Source: Verrucomicrobiaceae bacterium UBA7681 (GTDB lineage: Bacteria > Verrucomicrobiota > Verrucomicrobiia > Verrucomicrobiales > Verrucomicrobiaceae). Taken from it: DNA of 64,000 nt. The notes under the pieces were generated by a model. That model did not search any database and was not told where the DNA came from. It saw only the letters and a program-made list of their open reading frames with translations. Shown here piece by piece: positions 1 to 7,906 of the stretch. The stretch spans positions 14,428 to 78,427 of the forward strand of contig DLGZ01000032.1 in the NCBI GenBank assembly GCA_002482965.1. Reading direction: 5' to 3'. Each line of letters opens with the position of its first letter. The stretch's first letter is position 1. The position numbers and the translations under genes are program-made.

Positions 1-1
1 C

Positions 2-184
2 CGCCCGCCTCCTCAAAAAGGCGGATCCATCGACTGCGAGGAGGAATACCAGCACGCAGCCGTCGAGCTTCAGCAGGAGAAAAACAAATTCATGGGCTTC
101 ATCGATGTCGTGAAAAGCATGTTCCTCTGGACCGATTCCACCCAGGAACGCACCGACAAAAACTGCCCGCAGGAGTCCTTCTAA
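2..184 (+). CDS. C-terminal end of a truncated hypothetical protein
   Basis: This is an open frame from the left edge of the window to a TAA stop at 182-184, giving about 60 residues rich in Glu, Gln and Lys with a Cys in the acidic run IDCEEEYQHAA and another near the end. The start lies outside the window. Codon use resembles the neighbouring real genes. I do not recognise a family. The charged, probably helical tail has no membrane segment. It ends about 170 bp before the first operator of the palindrome regulon. Confidence 0.55.
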   Translation, partial: RPPPQKGGSIDCEEEYQHAAVELQQEKNKFMGFIDVVKSMFLWTDSTQERTDKNCPQESF

Positions 185-352
185 CGCTCTTCACCCACTG
201 CGCATGAAGACACCTCCTCAGCCAGGGATCACCACAGCGAGAACTGCGGAAGACTGGTCTCCTGAGACGGTGCTGGCCATGGACCTCTTTCTGCTGACCC
301 AGCCAGACCTGGATGTGCAGCGCTGGTTTCAGGAGCAGGTGGCCATGCATGT

Positions 353-366
353 GGAGTGTTCACCCT
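353..366 (+). promoter_or_regulatory. Palindromic operator, upstream copy of a tandem pair
   Basis: GGAGT-GTTC-ACCC(T) is a degenerate copy of the palindrome found eight more times in this window. Its core matches the site at 61689. Its centre (359.5) lies exactly 33 bp, about three helical turns, from the centre of the next site at 386-399, so two dimers could sit on the same face of the DNA. The role is inferred. Confidence 0.55.
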
Positions 367-385
367 TGCCCTCCGCAGCACAAAC

Positions 386-399
386 GGGGTGAACACCCC
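386..399 (+). promoter_or_regulatory. Palindromic operator upstream of the DUF3309 gene
   Basis: GGGGT-GAAC-ACCCC is a perfect inverted repeat with a 4-bp spacer, followed by ATGG. It lies 61 bp before the ATG of the DUF3309 gene. A weak -10-like hexamer CAACAT (424-429) has its centre 34 bp downstream of the palindrome centre, about the spacing seen at the better copies near 59-62 kb. A run containing GCGGCCGCAG follows this site and also the site at 61689. It is probably an activator site; the protein that binds is unknown. Confidence 0.65.
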
Positions 400-459
400 A
401 TGGTATTGCGGCCGCAGCAGTCCCAACATACCACCACAACCCATCCACCACACTTCACC

Positions 460-603
460 ATGAACATCATCGTCATTCTGCTCATCCTTCTGCTCCTTGG
501 CGGCGGAGGTTACGGCTTCAGTTCCGGCAATCATTACGTGGGCGGCGGTGCCAGCCTCATCGTCATCATTCTCATCGTCCTGCTGCTCACCGGGCGGATT
601 TAA
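460..603 (+). CDS. DUF3309-like tiny membrane protein
   Basis: This 47-residue protein has two hydrophobic segments (about residues 2-15 and 31-45) joined by a Gly-rich turn with the run LLLLGGGGYG, the hallmark of DUF3309-type small proteins, so it probably forms a helical hairpin in the inner membrane. Such proteins are often found in stress regulons and their biochemical role is unknown. The ATG at 460 is chosen because the hydrophobic helix begins directly there; in-frame starts further upstream would lie across the operators. It sits downstream of the tandem palindromic operators and 34 bp upstream of the lipoprotein gene, with which it probably forms a transcription unit. Confidence 0.75.
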   Translation: MNIIVILLILLLLGGGGYGFSSGNHYVGGGASLIVIILIVLLLTGRI

Positions 604-637
604 CCCAACCCGCACACTTCAGCTCAATCCTGACACC

Positions 638-1030
638 ATGAAACTCACCTCATTGCTCCTTCTTCTTCCCCTGGCTCTCAGCCTCGGCATGTCCTCCTGT
701 GTCGGCCCCGGCTATGCCGGTGTCAATGGTTACGGCGGCGGCTACGGCGGCGGCTTCAACACCTACTCCACCCTGCCCAGCAACTACAGGGGCAGCGCCT
801 ACAATCACAACGGCCGCTATTACTCCGGCGGCAACTATCAAACCGGCAACTACAACTACCAGGGGAGATCCTACAGCAACCGGTACTCTCACAACGGCCA
901 GTACTACTACGGCGGCAGCCATCAGCATTACACCCCGCAGCACAACAGCGGTTACAGGACCAGCACGAACATCCACACCCCCATCCTGCAGCAGCAATCG
1001 AACATTCGGCTCTTGCCGGGGTATCGCTGA
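638..1030 (+). CDS. Gly/Tyr/Asn-rich lipoprotein
   Basis: A 130-residue protein with a classic lipoprotein signal: Met-Lys, a Leu-rich core, then a lipobox ending at Cys21 (GMSSC). The mature part is low complexity, dominated by Gly, Tyr, Asn and Ser, with repeats such as NHNGRYYSGG and SHNGQYYYGG. This suggests an outer-membrane-anchored, disordered or adhesive surface protein. No enzyme motif is seen. It lies 34 bp after the DUF3309 gene and probably shares its operator-controlled promoter. A terminator-like hairpin follows. Confidence 0.75.
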   Translation: MKLTSLLLLLPLALSLGMSSCVGPGYAGVNGYGGGYGGGFNTYSTLPSNYRGSAYNHNGRYYSGGNYQTGNYNYQGRSYSNRYSHNGQYYYGGSHQHYTPQHNSGYRTSTNIHTPILQQQSNIRLLPGYR

Positions 1031-1075
1031 GCCAGCTTAGGCAGCAGTGCCACTGAGGCACATCAGGCAACACGC

Positions 1076-1101
1076 AGGGGCAGGTCATCACACCTGCCCC
1101 T
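1076..1101 (+). terminator. Hairpin, probable terminator of the lipoprotein gene
   Basis: AGGGGCAGGT and ACCTGCCCCT form a perfect 10-bp stem with a 6-nt loop, 45 bp after the lipoprotein stop. Only a short T-poor stretch follows, so its efficiency is doubtful. Confidence 0.5.
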
Positions 1102-1185
1102 TATCGTGCTCGCATCCGTCACAAAAGTGCTTCTTCATCTCGGCAGCTATGCTGGCGGCAGCAAAGGCCGCATTGCGTCCTCTGG

Positions 1186-1566
1186 CTGGATTCGGAATCG
1201 GCATTTCTCTCTGAACTCATCCTTCCCGACCATGTTCAGTTTCTTTTAAGGGAGGCGAGATACAAAAAAGGCCGCGTCGAAGATTTGTCCCGTCACTCAG
1301 CACAGATGTTCGCCCATGGCCGGGCCACACAAGAGCAGCTGGCTGAATGGTCCAAGTTCGCGAATGACAGCAGGCTGCGCATCGGCATGCCCGCTTACTT
1401 CGCTAATTGGGTGATGGGAAGTCATCGAAACACAGGCCTTCGTGATGGCCGGGAGTCTTAGCATCATGACAACGGCTTCACCGTTTACCTCCAAGATGAA
1501 AAGGTGGTGAATTGGGGCAGCCTCATCAAAAAAGCTCCGCCTCCAGACAACCACTTGGGTGGTTAA
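1186..1566 (+). pseudogene. Decayed gene of unknown family, interrupted by an in-frame TAG
   Basis: One frame reads protein-like sequence from about 1186 to a TAA at 1564-1566, broken once by a TAG at 1459-1461. The first part contains LPDHVQFLLREARYKKGRVE and QEQLAEWSKFANDSRLRIG; after the TAG the same frame continues with NGFTVYLQDEKVVNWGSLIK. There is no convincing start codon or ribosome site, and the likely N-terminus (MLAAAKAALRPLAGFGIGIS, from 1149) is in another frame, suggesting a frameshift too. The family is not recognised. A functional short gene ending at the TAG is less likely. Confidence 0.45.
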
Positions 1567-1679
1567 AAGTGACCCATGCCGGACTCCTCCGGCGCTTTGC
1601 AAAGAAACGCTTTGAATCACTCCGACCTCATGGTCGTTGCACAGCCACCGTCCTTTGTAACTCTTTGTACTTCAAAGAG

Positions 1680-1764
1680 TGGTGCTCGGGAAGGGACTCG
1701 AACCCTTAAGCCTTTCGGCACAAGATCCTTAGTCTTGCGCGTATACCAATTCCGCCACCCGAGC
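1680..1764 (-). tRNA. tRNA-Leu, anticodon AAG
   Basis: A complete class II tRNA with encoded CCA. The acceptor arm pairs GCTCGGG with CCCGAGC followed by discriminator A and CCA. The D-arm region GGCGGAATTGGTATACGC is typical of tRNA-Leu, the anticodon stem CAAGA/TCTTG encloses the 7-nt loop CTAAGGA, there is a long variable arm, and the T-loop is TTCGAGT. Position 34-36 reads AAG with G37, so it decodes CUU and, if A34 is changed to inosine, CUC and CUA. A34 is unusual in bacterial tRNA-Leu, where GAG is the normal form. Confidence 0.93.
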
Positions 1765-1908
1765 AGGTGTGAAAAACAGGGGCCGCGAATATAGACGCCT
1801 GAGGTTTTATGCAACATCTGTTTTGCATTTTCGTGCACTTCTTTCGCCTTCCGCTCAAAAGGAGATCACTCTTGCCTTTGCCGCACGTTTTGGCTGTCAT
1901 CCCATCTC

Positions 1909-4080
1909 ATGCGCACTTCCCTGCTCCTCTGCCTGCTGCCGTCCCTCGTCCTCGCAGCCTCCCCCTACCCTGAAAAGACCCCGGACACCCCGGGAAACAG
2001 GCTCATCAACCGCTATTTCGCCGAGCAGACACGCGAGATCACCGCAGACAACGGCCTCGCGCAGATCGAGACCGCCGCCGACTGGGAGGCCAAGGCCCCC
2101 GAATACCGCCGCCAGATGTTCGAGATGCTCGGCCTCGATCCCCTGCCGGAAAAAACCCCGCTCCACGTCACCAAGACCGGCGAGCTCAAAGGCGACGGCT
2201 ACATCGTGGAAAAAATGCACTTCCAGTCCATGCCCGGACTCTACGTCACGGCCAATCTCTACCTGCCAGAGAAAGTCGATAAACCCCTGCCCACCATCCT
2301 CTACGTCTGCGGCCATGCCGTTGTGGTCAAGGACGGCGTCAGCCTCGGCAACAAGACCGGCTACGAGCACCACGGCGTCTGGTATGCACGCCACGGCTAC
2401 GCCTGCCTCATCATCGACACCGTCCAGCTCGGCGAGATCCGCGGCGAACACCACGGCACCTACAGCAAAGGCCGCTGGTGGTGGTTCTCACGCGGCTACA
2501 CCCCCGCCGGACTCGAAGCCTGGAGCTGCATACGCGCTTTGGACTACCTCGAAACCCGCAAGGAAGTGGACAAAACCCGCTTCGGCGTCACCGGCCGCAG
2601 CGGCGGCGGTGCCTACTCCTGGTGGATCACCGCGCTGGATGAGCGCATCAAAGCCAGCGCCCCCACCGCCGGCGTCACGGATATGCAAAATCAGGTCATC
2701 GACGGCTGCGTCGAAGGCCACTGCGACTGCATGTTCTTCGTGAACACCTACCGCTGGAATTTCGAGCGCATGGTCGCCCTCGCCGCACCACGCCCGCTCC
2801 TCATCGTCAATACCGACAAAGACCCCATCTTCCCCATCGACGGCGTTTCCCGCATCTACCAAAACGTGCGCAAGATCTACACCCTCCTCGGCAAAGAGGG
2901 AAACATCGGCCTCCAGGTCGCCGAAGGTCCGCACAAAGACCTGCAGCCCCTGAACATCGGCGCCTTCCATTGGTTCGAGCGCTTCCTCAAAGGCGCAGAC
3001 TCCATGGCCGTGCTCGACGAAGGCGCCAAGAAAACCATCCAGCCCGCCTCCCTCCGCGTCTTCACCGAAATCCCCAAGGACGAGATCAACACCAAGGCCG
3101 ACGAAACCTTCGTCCCCATCGCCAAAGCCCCCGCGCCCGCCACCAATGCCGCCGATTGGACCAAGCAGAGCGACACCTGGATGAACGACCTCAAAGCCAA
3201 AGTCTTCAACGGCTGGCCCAAGGACATCCCCTCCGTCAATCCGCAGAAGGAAAGCAGCGCCGAAGTCGATGGCATCCGCATGACCGCCTACGACTTCGAC
3301 AGCCAGTCCCCCTTCCGCCTCCGCCTCTACATCGTCCATCGCGATGGCCTCCGCGCCGAAGACCTCGACCTCGTCGCGCTCAACGTCCTCGATGAAGCCG
3401 GATGGGATGAATTCTGCGCCACCTACCATTCCCGCTTTGGCAAGCTCATCGAAGTCTTCCCCGGTGCCCCGAAAGACGACGCCGCCTTTGAGCAGGAAAA
3501 GGCCATGTTCATGAGCAACAAATGGGGCATGGCCTACATCTGCCCGCGCGGCGTCGGCCCCACCGCCTGGACCGGCAGCCCCAAAGCCCAGACCCAGCGC
3601 CTCCGCCGCTTCTACCTCCTCGGCCAGACCCTCGATGGCATGCGCGTGTGGGACATCCGCCGCACCCTCCAGACCATCCGCGCCATCCCCGGCTTCGGTG
3701 AAACCCCGCTCTGGATCCAGGCCCATCGCGACATGGCCGTCGATGCCCTCTACGCATCCCTCTTTGAAGACAACATCAAGCGCCTCGATCTCCACGACAT
3801 GCCCCTCACCCACAACGGCACCGTCACCGGAGATCCCGAGTCCGTCGGCCCCGCCATGCTCAACGTCCTCAAATACCTCGACATCCCCCAGGCCACCGCC
3901 ATGGCCGCCATGCGCAGCAAAGTCGTCGTCTACGCCCCCGACAAACCCTCCTGGGACTACCCCGCCACCCTCACCAAGAACCTCGGCAAAGAAACCCAGT
4001 TCCAAGTCCGCGTCCCCGTAAAGCCCGAAGACGCACCAAAGGAAGAGCCGAAGAAACCAGCCGAAGCCCCCAAAAAGTGA
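1909..4080 (+). CDS. Secreted alpha/beta-hydrolase, acetyl-xylan-esterase-like
   Basis: A 723-residue protein with a signal peptide (about residues 1-16, cut after VLAA). The N-terminal half is an alpha/beta hydrolase of the acetyl xylan esterase / dienelactone hydrolase type: a nucleophile elbow GRSGGG with Ser231, an acidic residue in NTDKDPIFP, and a His in EGPHKDLQ. The C-terminal half (about 430-700) looks like a second hydrolase-like fold without a clear nucleophile and ends in a Lys/Pro/Glu tail. Such proteins deacetylate or hydrolyse polysaccharide esters in the periplasm or outside; the true substrate cannot be told from sequence. It stands alone, about 145 bp downstream of the divergent tRNA. 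Confidence 0.75.
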   Translation: MRTSLLLCLLPSLVLAASPYPEKTPDTPGNRLINRYFAEQTREITADNGLAQIETAADWEAKAPEYRRQMFEMLGLDPLPEKTPLHVTKTGELKGDGYIVEKMHFQSMPGLYVTANLYLPEKVDKPLPTILYVCGHAVVVKDGVSLGNKTGYEHHGVWYARHGYACLIIDTVQLGEIRGEHHGTYSKGRWWWFSRGYTPAGLEAWSCIRALDYLETRKEVDKTRFGVTGRSGGGAYSWWITALDERIKASAPTAGVTDMQNQVIDGCVEGHCDCMFFVNTYRWNFERMVALAAPRPLLIVNTDKDPIFPIDGVSRIYQNVRKIYTLLGKEGNIGLQVAEGPHKDLQPLNIGAFHWFERFLKGADSMAVLDEGAKKTIQPASLRVFTEIPKDEINTKADETFVPIAKAPAPATNAADWTKQSDTWMNDLKAKVFNGWPKDIPSVNPQKESSAEVDGIRMTAYDFDSQSPFRLRLYIVHRDGLRAEDLDLVALNVLDEAGWDEFCATYHSRFGKLIEVFPGAPKDDAAFEQEKAMFMSNKWGMAYICPRGVGPTAWTGSPKAQTQRLRRFYLLGQTLDGMRVWDIRRTLQTIRAIPGFGETPLWIQAHRDMAVDALYASLFEDNIKRLDLHDMPLTHNGTVTGDPESVGPAMLNVLKYLDIPQATAMAAMRSKVVVYAPDKPSWDYPATLTKNLGKETQFQVRVPVKPEDAPKEEPKKPAEAPKK

Positions 4081-4226
4081 GCCGCAGGCTCCCCAAGTAC
4101 GACAGATTGGCTTCACCTGTTTGACTTCGTCTATCTTCGCTGCGCTCCGGTTCGCCAAGCCTCGGCTCTCCTGCCCGTCGGCCAGCGCGCCCCCATCCTC
4201 ACTCGTTCCCAAATCACCCCCACCCC

Positions 4227-4658
4227 ATGCTAGCCCCCAAGCTCATCACCTTCCTTGTCGGCATGCTCCTCCTGCTGCCCTTCGCCATCACCTTTTGGAT
4301 CATGGCCTTCCGCGTTCAGGATACTGAAGCGGAAATCAAGTTGCGTCATGAGCAGTTAATGGCCGAATTAAAAGCTGAGTCCGATTCCAACCTTGATGCC
4401 AAAAACGTTCCCGGCTACCGCGATCCGGTCATGGTGGGAGTCGCGTCATATGAATGCCTGTGCCTGCCAATGGTGCCTCCTGATATGTGGTCATTTTTTC
4501 CGCGTCGTTGGGTGGGCATCGTTGGACTGTTCTGCATCTTCATCATGACAGGCCTCTGGCTCCTGAGCTCCTTCGTGCCCAACCAAATTTACAGCGGGAG
4601 CATCGAGTCCACACCACATCTTGAACCAACGACAGCCCCAGCGAATACGCAGGATTGA
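4227..4658 (+). CDS. Hypothetical protein with two membrane helices
   Basis: 143 residues. A first hydrophobic helix spans about residues 6-28, a charged segment (EAEIKLRHEQLMAELKAES) looks helical or coiled-coil, and a second helix spans about 97-117 (VGIVGLFCIFIMTGLWLL). No known domain is recognised. The gene follows the hydrolase by about 146 bp and is followed by a weak hairpin. The function is unknown. Confidence 0.6.
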   Translation: MLAPKLITFLVGMLLLLPFAITFWIMAFRVQDTEAEIKLRHEQLMAELKAESDSNLDAKNVPGYRDPVMVGVASYECLCLPMVPPDMWSFFPRRWVGIVGLFCIFIMTGLWLLSSFVPNQIYSGSIESTPHLEPTTAPANTQD

Positions 4659-4753
4659 CCTGCTGCAGCGCGAACACTCAAAGCGGAGAGCAGAATATGA
4701 GGGGGGCATGACTTAAAAATTCAGACAAAACTCCAAGGGGTCATGATGATGAG

Positions 4754-4776
4754 AGCCGGGAAAAAGATCCCCGGCT
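4754..4776 (+). terminator. Weak terminator-like hairpin
   Basis: AGCCGGG and CCCGGCT form a 7-bp GC-rich stem around an A-rich loop about 95 bp after the preceding stop, followed by GATTTATGG. Only a few T residues follow, so it is tentative. Confidence 0.35.
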
Positions 4777-4893
4777 GATTTATGGGTGGAAATTCCAAGC
4801 GCATCAGTTGTACTAAGCTAGTTAACAGCTCTTTTTCTACAAGGTAGGAGCGTCTACCTTCATTTTGCCAGCCCAATACTCGATGGAATAATC

Positions 4894-6447
4894 ATGAATC
4901 GCCCAAACATCTTATCGTCCCTATTAATTTTTATGCTTACAGGATGCGCCATCAATGACAGTTCCAGTTTTGTGCATTCCAAGAACTGGCCCTCGATGGG
5001 AAAAGCGTCCAAAGGACGCCAGCTCGTTGTCTTCATGGATGGCACCGGCAATGACGTGGGGTCCCGGACCAATGTGCGCCGTCTTTATGAGATGACCACA
5101 GCCCGTCACCAGCCTGATGTTCTGACGTATTATGACCCCGGTGTTGGCACTGGCAGAAACTGGATCAACATAGGTATGGGCGGGGCCTTGGGCTTCGGCT
5201 TCCAAAGGAATCTGCGTCAAGCCATGACCTTTCTCGCCCAGAACTACCAGGTGGGTGATGAGATCAGCATTTTTGGGTTCAGTCGCGGAGCTTATAGCGC
5301 GGTGGTACTGGCGACTCTTGTAACGCGTGCGGGACTGCCCGCAGTTCAGCCACGGAGCGGGGAGTCCTACAAGCAGAAGGAACAGCGCGTGGAGAGTCTC
5401 GTCACCTCCCATTACAACGAGATTGAAGATGCCGAAAAAGCGGCCGCCAAAGACGCCAACGGCGTTGCAAACCATCGCGATGACCTGTCGCCTCAAAAGC
5501 GCGCCGAACTGTGGAGACAGGCCTACTGGGCCAAGATCAACACCTGCGAAGGCTGGACACAGAAGGCAGGCCGCATCCACCCCAAAATCTCCGTGCTCGG
5601 TGTCTGGGATCCGGTGGATTCCTTGGTCGGCGGAGTCCTGCCTGCGGCCAAAGTTTTATGGTCGGTGAGCGATGTCTCGGAATACGGACGCCTTCGCGGT
5701 CATCGCTTCCACCCCTACGCCTTGGGGCCTGATATTAAAAACTGCCTCATTGCCTTCTCCATGGATGAGCAACGCCAGCCCTTTCTCGCAGAACTTCCTG
5801 ACTTCGATCTCGGCAAGCCGGACAAATATGAATTTGTATGGTTTCCTGGTGACCACTCCGACCTCGGCGGCGGGCATGATGGCGACAAAGATCTGGCAGG
5901 CATCAGCATGAACTGGATGCTTTCTCATGTGGGCGAGCGCCTGCTGGGAGACAAGGGCCGCGAAATCAAGGTGCATGAAGACTACACCTCTCCGAGACAC
6001 GATCTGTCCGTCAGCAAGCTCTACCGTGGCAAGGCATTCAGAGTGCGCGGAGAAGTGTTAGGAGACAAGGCGGACAAGATCGAGCCTGGGACTGCCAAGC
6101 CTTGGTGGGCCCCTAAAAACGCCAAAGAAGTGGTGCCAGCACGTTACCATGGCTGGACCATGAAAATACATCACAGCGTCCTGGATCGCATGCGCCTGGG
6201 CTACGATCTCTTTTACATCCCTGACCGCGAGCTTGATAAGCCAGACCAACCCGCCCAGGTCATCAACCTCGCTGAGATGAAGAATGGCTATGACGCCCCT
6301 AAGGCGACACCAGGCCGCAATCCCGGAGGAACCTATTGCCCCCGTCCATTTCGCAATGTTCCTGCCGTGAGAGCCTCCCCCCAGGGGTGGGTTGACCACC
6401 AATGGTCGGAAGCAGAAATCCGCAGCCATTACGAAATCGTACCCTGA
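4894..6447 (+). CDS. DUF2235 (Tle1-like) alpha/beta-hydrolase lipoprotein
   Basis: 517 residues with a lipoprotein signal (LTGC, Cys18). It shows the DUF2235 pattern: VVFMDGTGNDVGSRTNVRRL near the start, a GFSRGAY nucleophile elbow with Ser130, the ISVLGVWDPVDSLV strand with the catalytic Asp, and FPGDHSDLGGGH carrying the catalytic His. Members include the type VI secretion phospholipase Tle1, but many DUF2235 proteins are not effectors. No VgrG, PAAR or immunity gene is seen here and the lipobox points to an anchored enzyme, so a cell-envelope esterase or lipase is likelier. The upstream 235 bp are AT-richer and may hold its promoter. Confidence 0.82.
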   Translation: MNRPNILSSLLIFMLTGCAINDSSSFVHSKNWPSMGKASKGRQLVVFMDGTGNDVGSRTNVRRLYEMTTARHQPDVLTYYDPGVGTGRNWINIGMGGALGFGFQRNLRQAMTFLAQNYQVGDEISIFGFSRGAYSAVVLATLVTRAGLPAVQPRSGESYKQKEQRVESLVTSHYNEIEDAEKAAAKDANGVANHRDDLSPQKRAELWRQAYWAKINTCEGWTQKAGRIHPKISVLGVWDPVDSLVGGVLPAAKVLWSVSDVSEYGRLRGHRFHPYALGPDIKNCLIAFSMDEQRQPFLAELPDFDLGKPDKYEFVWFPGDHSDLGGGHDGDKDLAGISMNWMLSHVGERLLGDKGREIKVHEDYTSPRHDLSVSKLYRGKAFRVRGEVLGDKADKIEPGTAKPWWAPKNAKEVVPARYHGWTMKIHHSVLDRMRLGYDLFYIPDRELDKPDQPAQVINLAEMKNGYDAPKATPGRNPGGTYCPRPFRNVPAVRASPQGWVDHQWSEAEIRSHYEIVP

Positions 6448-6570
6448 CCATGCTCAAATGCAGCGCCCCCCTGACGCCGGAGGCAAAGAAGTAATGGAGC
6501 TCTGGGGCATTCTTGCTGACAAACCGGGGCAGGCATGAGAGATCTCAGGTGTTGAGCATCCCTCTCACCC

Positions 6571-7050
6571 ATGAAAGCTCTCCTGTTCAGCCTTATCGTC
6601 TGCACCCTCAGCGCCTGCGGCCCCACGCCCCAAAAACAAACCCGCGCCGAAATCACCGGCACGCAGACCGAGCGCGTCACCCGCGCCACCGCCATCCTCT
6701 CCAAGTACTGCAAGCTCCCCGGCCCGCTCCTCGACGCCCACATGGCCGAAGACCTCGCCGACAACAGCGGCGGCATGGTCCCCGGCCCTTCTGATGTCTA
6801 CCTCTCCGGCGTCATCACCTTCCCGCCCGCAGACCTCCCCAAGTGGCAGAAGATTCTGTCCCCCGAAATCCCCGCCGTCACGTCCCCCCAGTTTCACAGC
6901 ATCCTCCCCGCCCCCGCCTGGTGGCCCGCCGCAGCCGCATTCAAAGACTGCGAATATTACGAGCCCAAAAAACTCACGGGCCGCACATTCGGCATCGTCG
7001 CCCTCTCCCCTTCCACTTCGGCCATTTATTTCTCGACCTACTCAAACTAA
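6571..7050 (+). CDS. Hypothetical lipoprotein
   Basis: 159 residues with a lipobox at Cys16 (TLSAC). The mature region is Pro- and Ala-rich with two further Cys (SKYCKLPG and FKDCEYYEP) and a Trp-rich stretch PAPAWWPAA. No family is recognised. The Cys pair could form a disulfide in the periplasm. Its coding style is very GC-rich like the neighbours. Confidence 0.65.
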   Translation: MKALLFSLIVCTLSACGPTPQKQTRAEITGTQTERVTRATAILSKYCKLPGPLLDAHMAEDLADNSGGMVPGPSDVYLSGVITFPPADLPKWQKILSPEIPAVTSPQFHSILPAPAWWPAAAAFKDCEYYEPKKLTGRTFGIVALSPSTSAIYFSTYSN

Positions 7051-7086
7051 ACCCGCTTCACTCCATTTGGATTCTGCATCTCATCA

Positions 7087-7209
7087 CTGCGTTCTCCGAA
7101 TCTCTGCGGTGTAAAATCCGAACTCCCTTTTGCACCGCAGAGTTTTGGAGAACGCAGAGAAAAACTCTGGGGAAAATCCCTGCGGCGTTCCAGCCTCTGC
7201 GGTGCAAAA
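7087..7209. repeat. Hairpin repeat of the CTCTGCGG type
   Basis: Two arms of about 30 bp (7087-7116 and 7128-7157) are inverted copies with few mismatches, sharing CTGCGTTCTCC and CTCTGCGGTG followed by AAAA. A third partial copy, CTCTGCGGTGCAAAA, lies at 7195-7209. This resembles short dispersed intergenic repeats rather than a gene. It sits directly upstream of the YdeI-type gene and could fold in its leader RNA. Confidence 0.6.
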
Positions 7210-7258
7210 ATCTGTTTCCCCAATACTGCTCACCCCGCTTCATTCCGATTCATCCCCC

Positions 7259-7906
7259 ATGAACCGCAAGAACCCCGCCGTCACTGCCCACATCGCCAGC
7301 GCCAAGGCATGGCAGCCCGAGATGAAAGCCCTGCGCCGCATCATCCTCGACACCGGCCTCACCGAAGAGCTCAAGTGGGACCAGCCCTGCTACACCCACG
7401 ACGGCGCCAACATCGTCCTCATCGGCGGCTTCAAGGACCACTGCAGGCTCATGTTTTGCAACGGCTCCCTGCTCAAAGATCCCCGCGAGCTTCTGCAAAA
7501 ACCCGGCGAGCACACCCAGGCCGGGCGCTTCATCCCCTTCACCACCACAGATGAAATCAAAGCCCTGGAGCCCGAGCTGAAGTCCTTCCTCCTCGCCGCC
7601 ACCGAAAACGAAAAAGCCGGCGTCAAACCCGTCTACAAGACCACCCCCGAGCCCATCCCGGAAGAGCTGCAACAAAAGCTCAACAGAAACCCCGCGCTCG
7701 ACGAAGCCTTCGCCGCCCTCACCCCCGGCCGCCAGCGCGCCTACCTGCTGCACTTCAACGCCGCCAAACAGTCCGCCACCCGCACCTCCCGCATCGAAGC
7801 CTGCACGCCCCGCATCCTCGCCGGCAAAGGCATCCACGACTGCATCTGCGGCCACTCCCAAAAGATGCCCACCTGCGACGGCTCGCACACGAAATTCATC
7901 AAATAA
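7259..7906 (+). CDS. YdeI/DUF1801-type protein with C-terminal CDGSH iron-sulfur motif
   Basis: 215 residues. The body resembles YdeI/OmpD-associated proteins: an N-terminal DUF1801-like part (EMKALRRIILDTGLTEELKW through the region with GLIGGF-like strands) and a C-terminal OmdA-like part (LTPGRQRAYLLHFNAAKQSA, then a TRTSRIEACTPRIL helix). The last 20 residues carry an exact CDGSH zinc-finger-like signature, C-x-C-x2-S-x3-P-x-C-D-G-S-H, which in mitoNEET-like proteins binds a 2Fe-2S cluster. The ATG at 7259 fits the start of the conserved domain; the longer frame from 7130 runs through the repeat. The stop codon adjoins the target duplication of a MITE-like insertion. Confidence 0.78.
   Translation: MNRKNPAVTAHIASAKAWQPEMKALRRIILDTGLTEELKWDQPCYTHDGANIVLIGGFKDHCRLMFCNGSLLKDPRELLQKPGEHTQAGRFIPFTTTDEIKALEPELKSFLLAATENEKAGVKPVYKTTPEPIPEELQQKLNRNPALDEAFAALTPGRQRAYLLHFNAAKQSATRTSRIEACTPRILAGKGIHDCICGHSQKMPTCDGSHTKFIK

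Noticed and set aside
204..392. 62-codon frame upstream of the DUF3309 gene
   Set aside because: It runs through both operator palindromes and has no recognisable protein or ribosome site.
1089..1140. 16-codon minus-strand frame reading MKKHFCDGCEHDKGQV
   Set aside because: It looks like a metal-binding start but is too short and overlaps the terminator hairpin.
2488..4212. Long frame opposite the secreted hydrolase
   Set aside because: Gly/Asp/Val-rich shadow of a high-GC gene; the plus-strand gene has a signal peptide and catalytic motifs.
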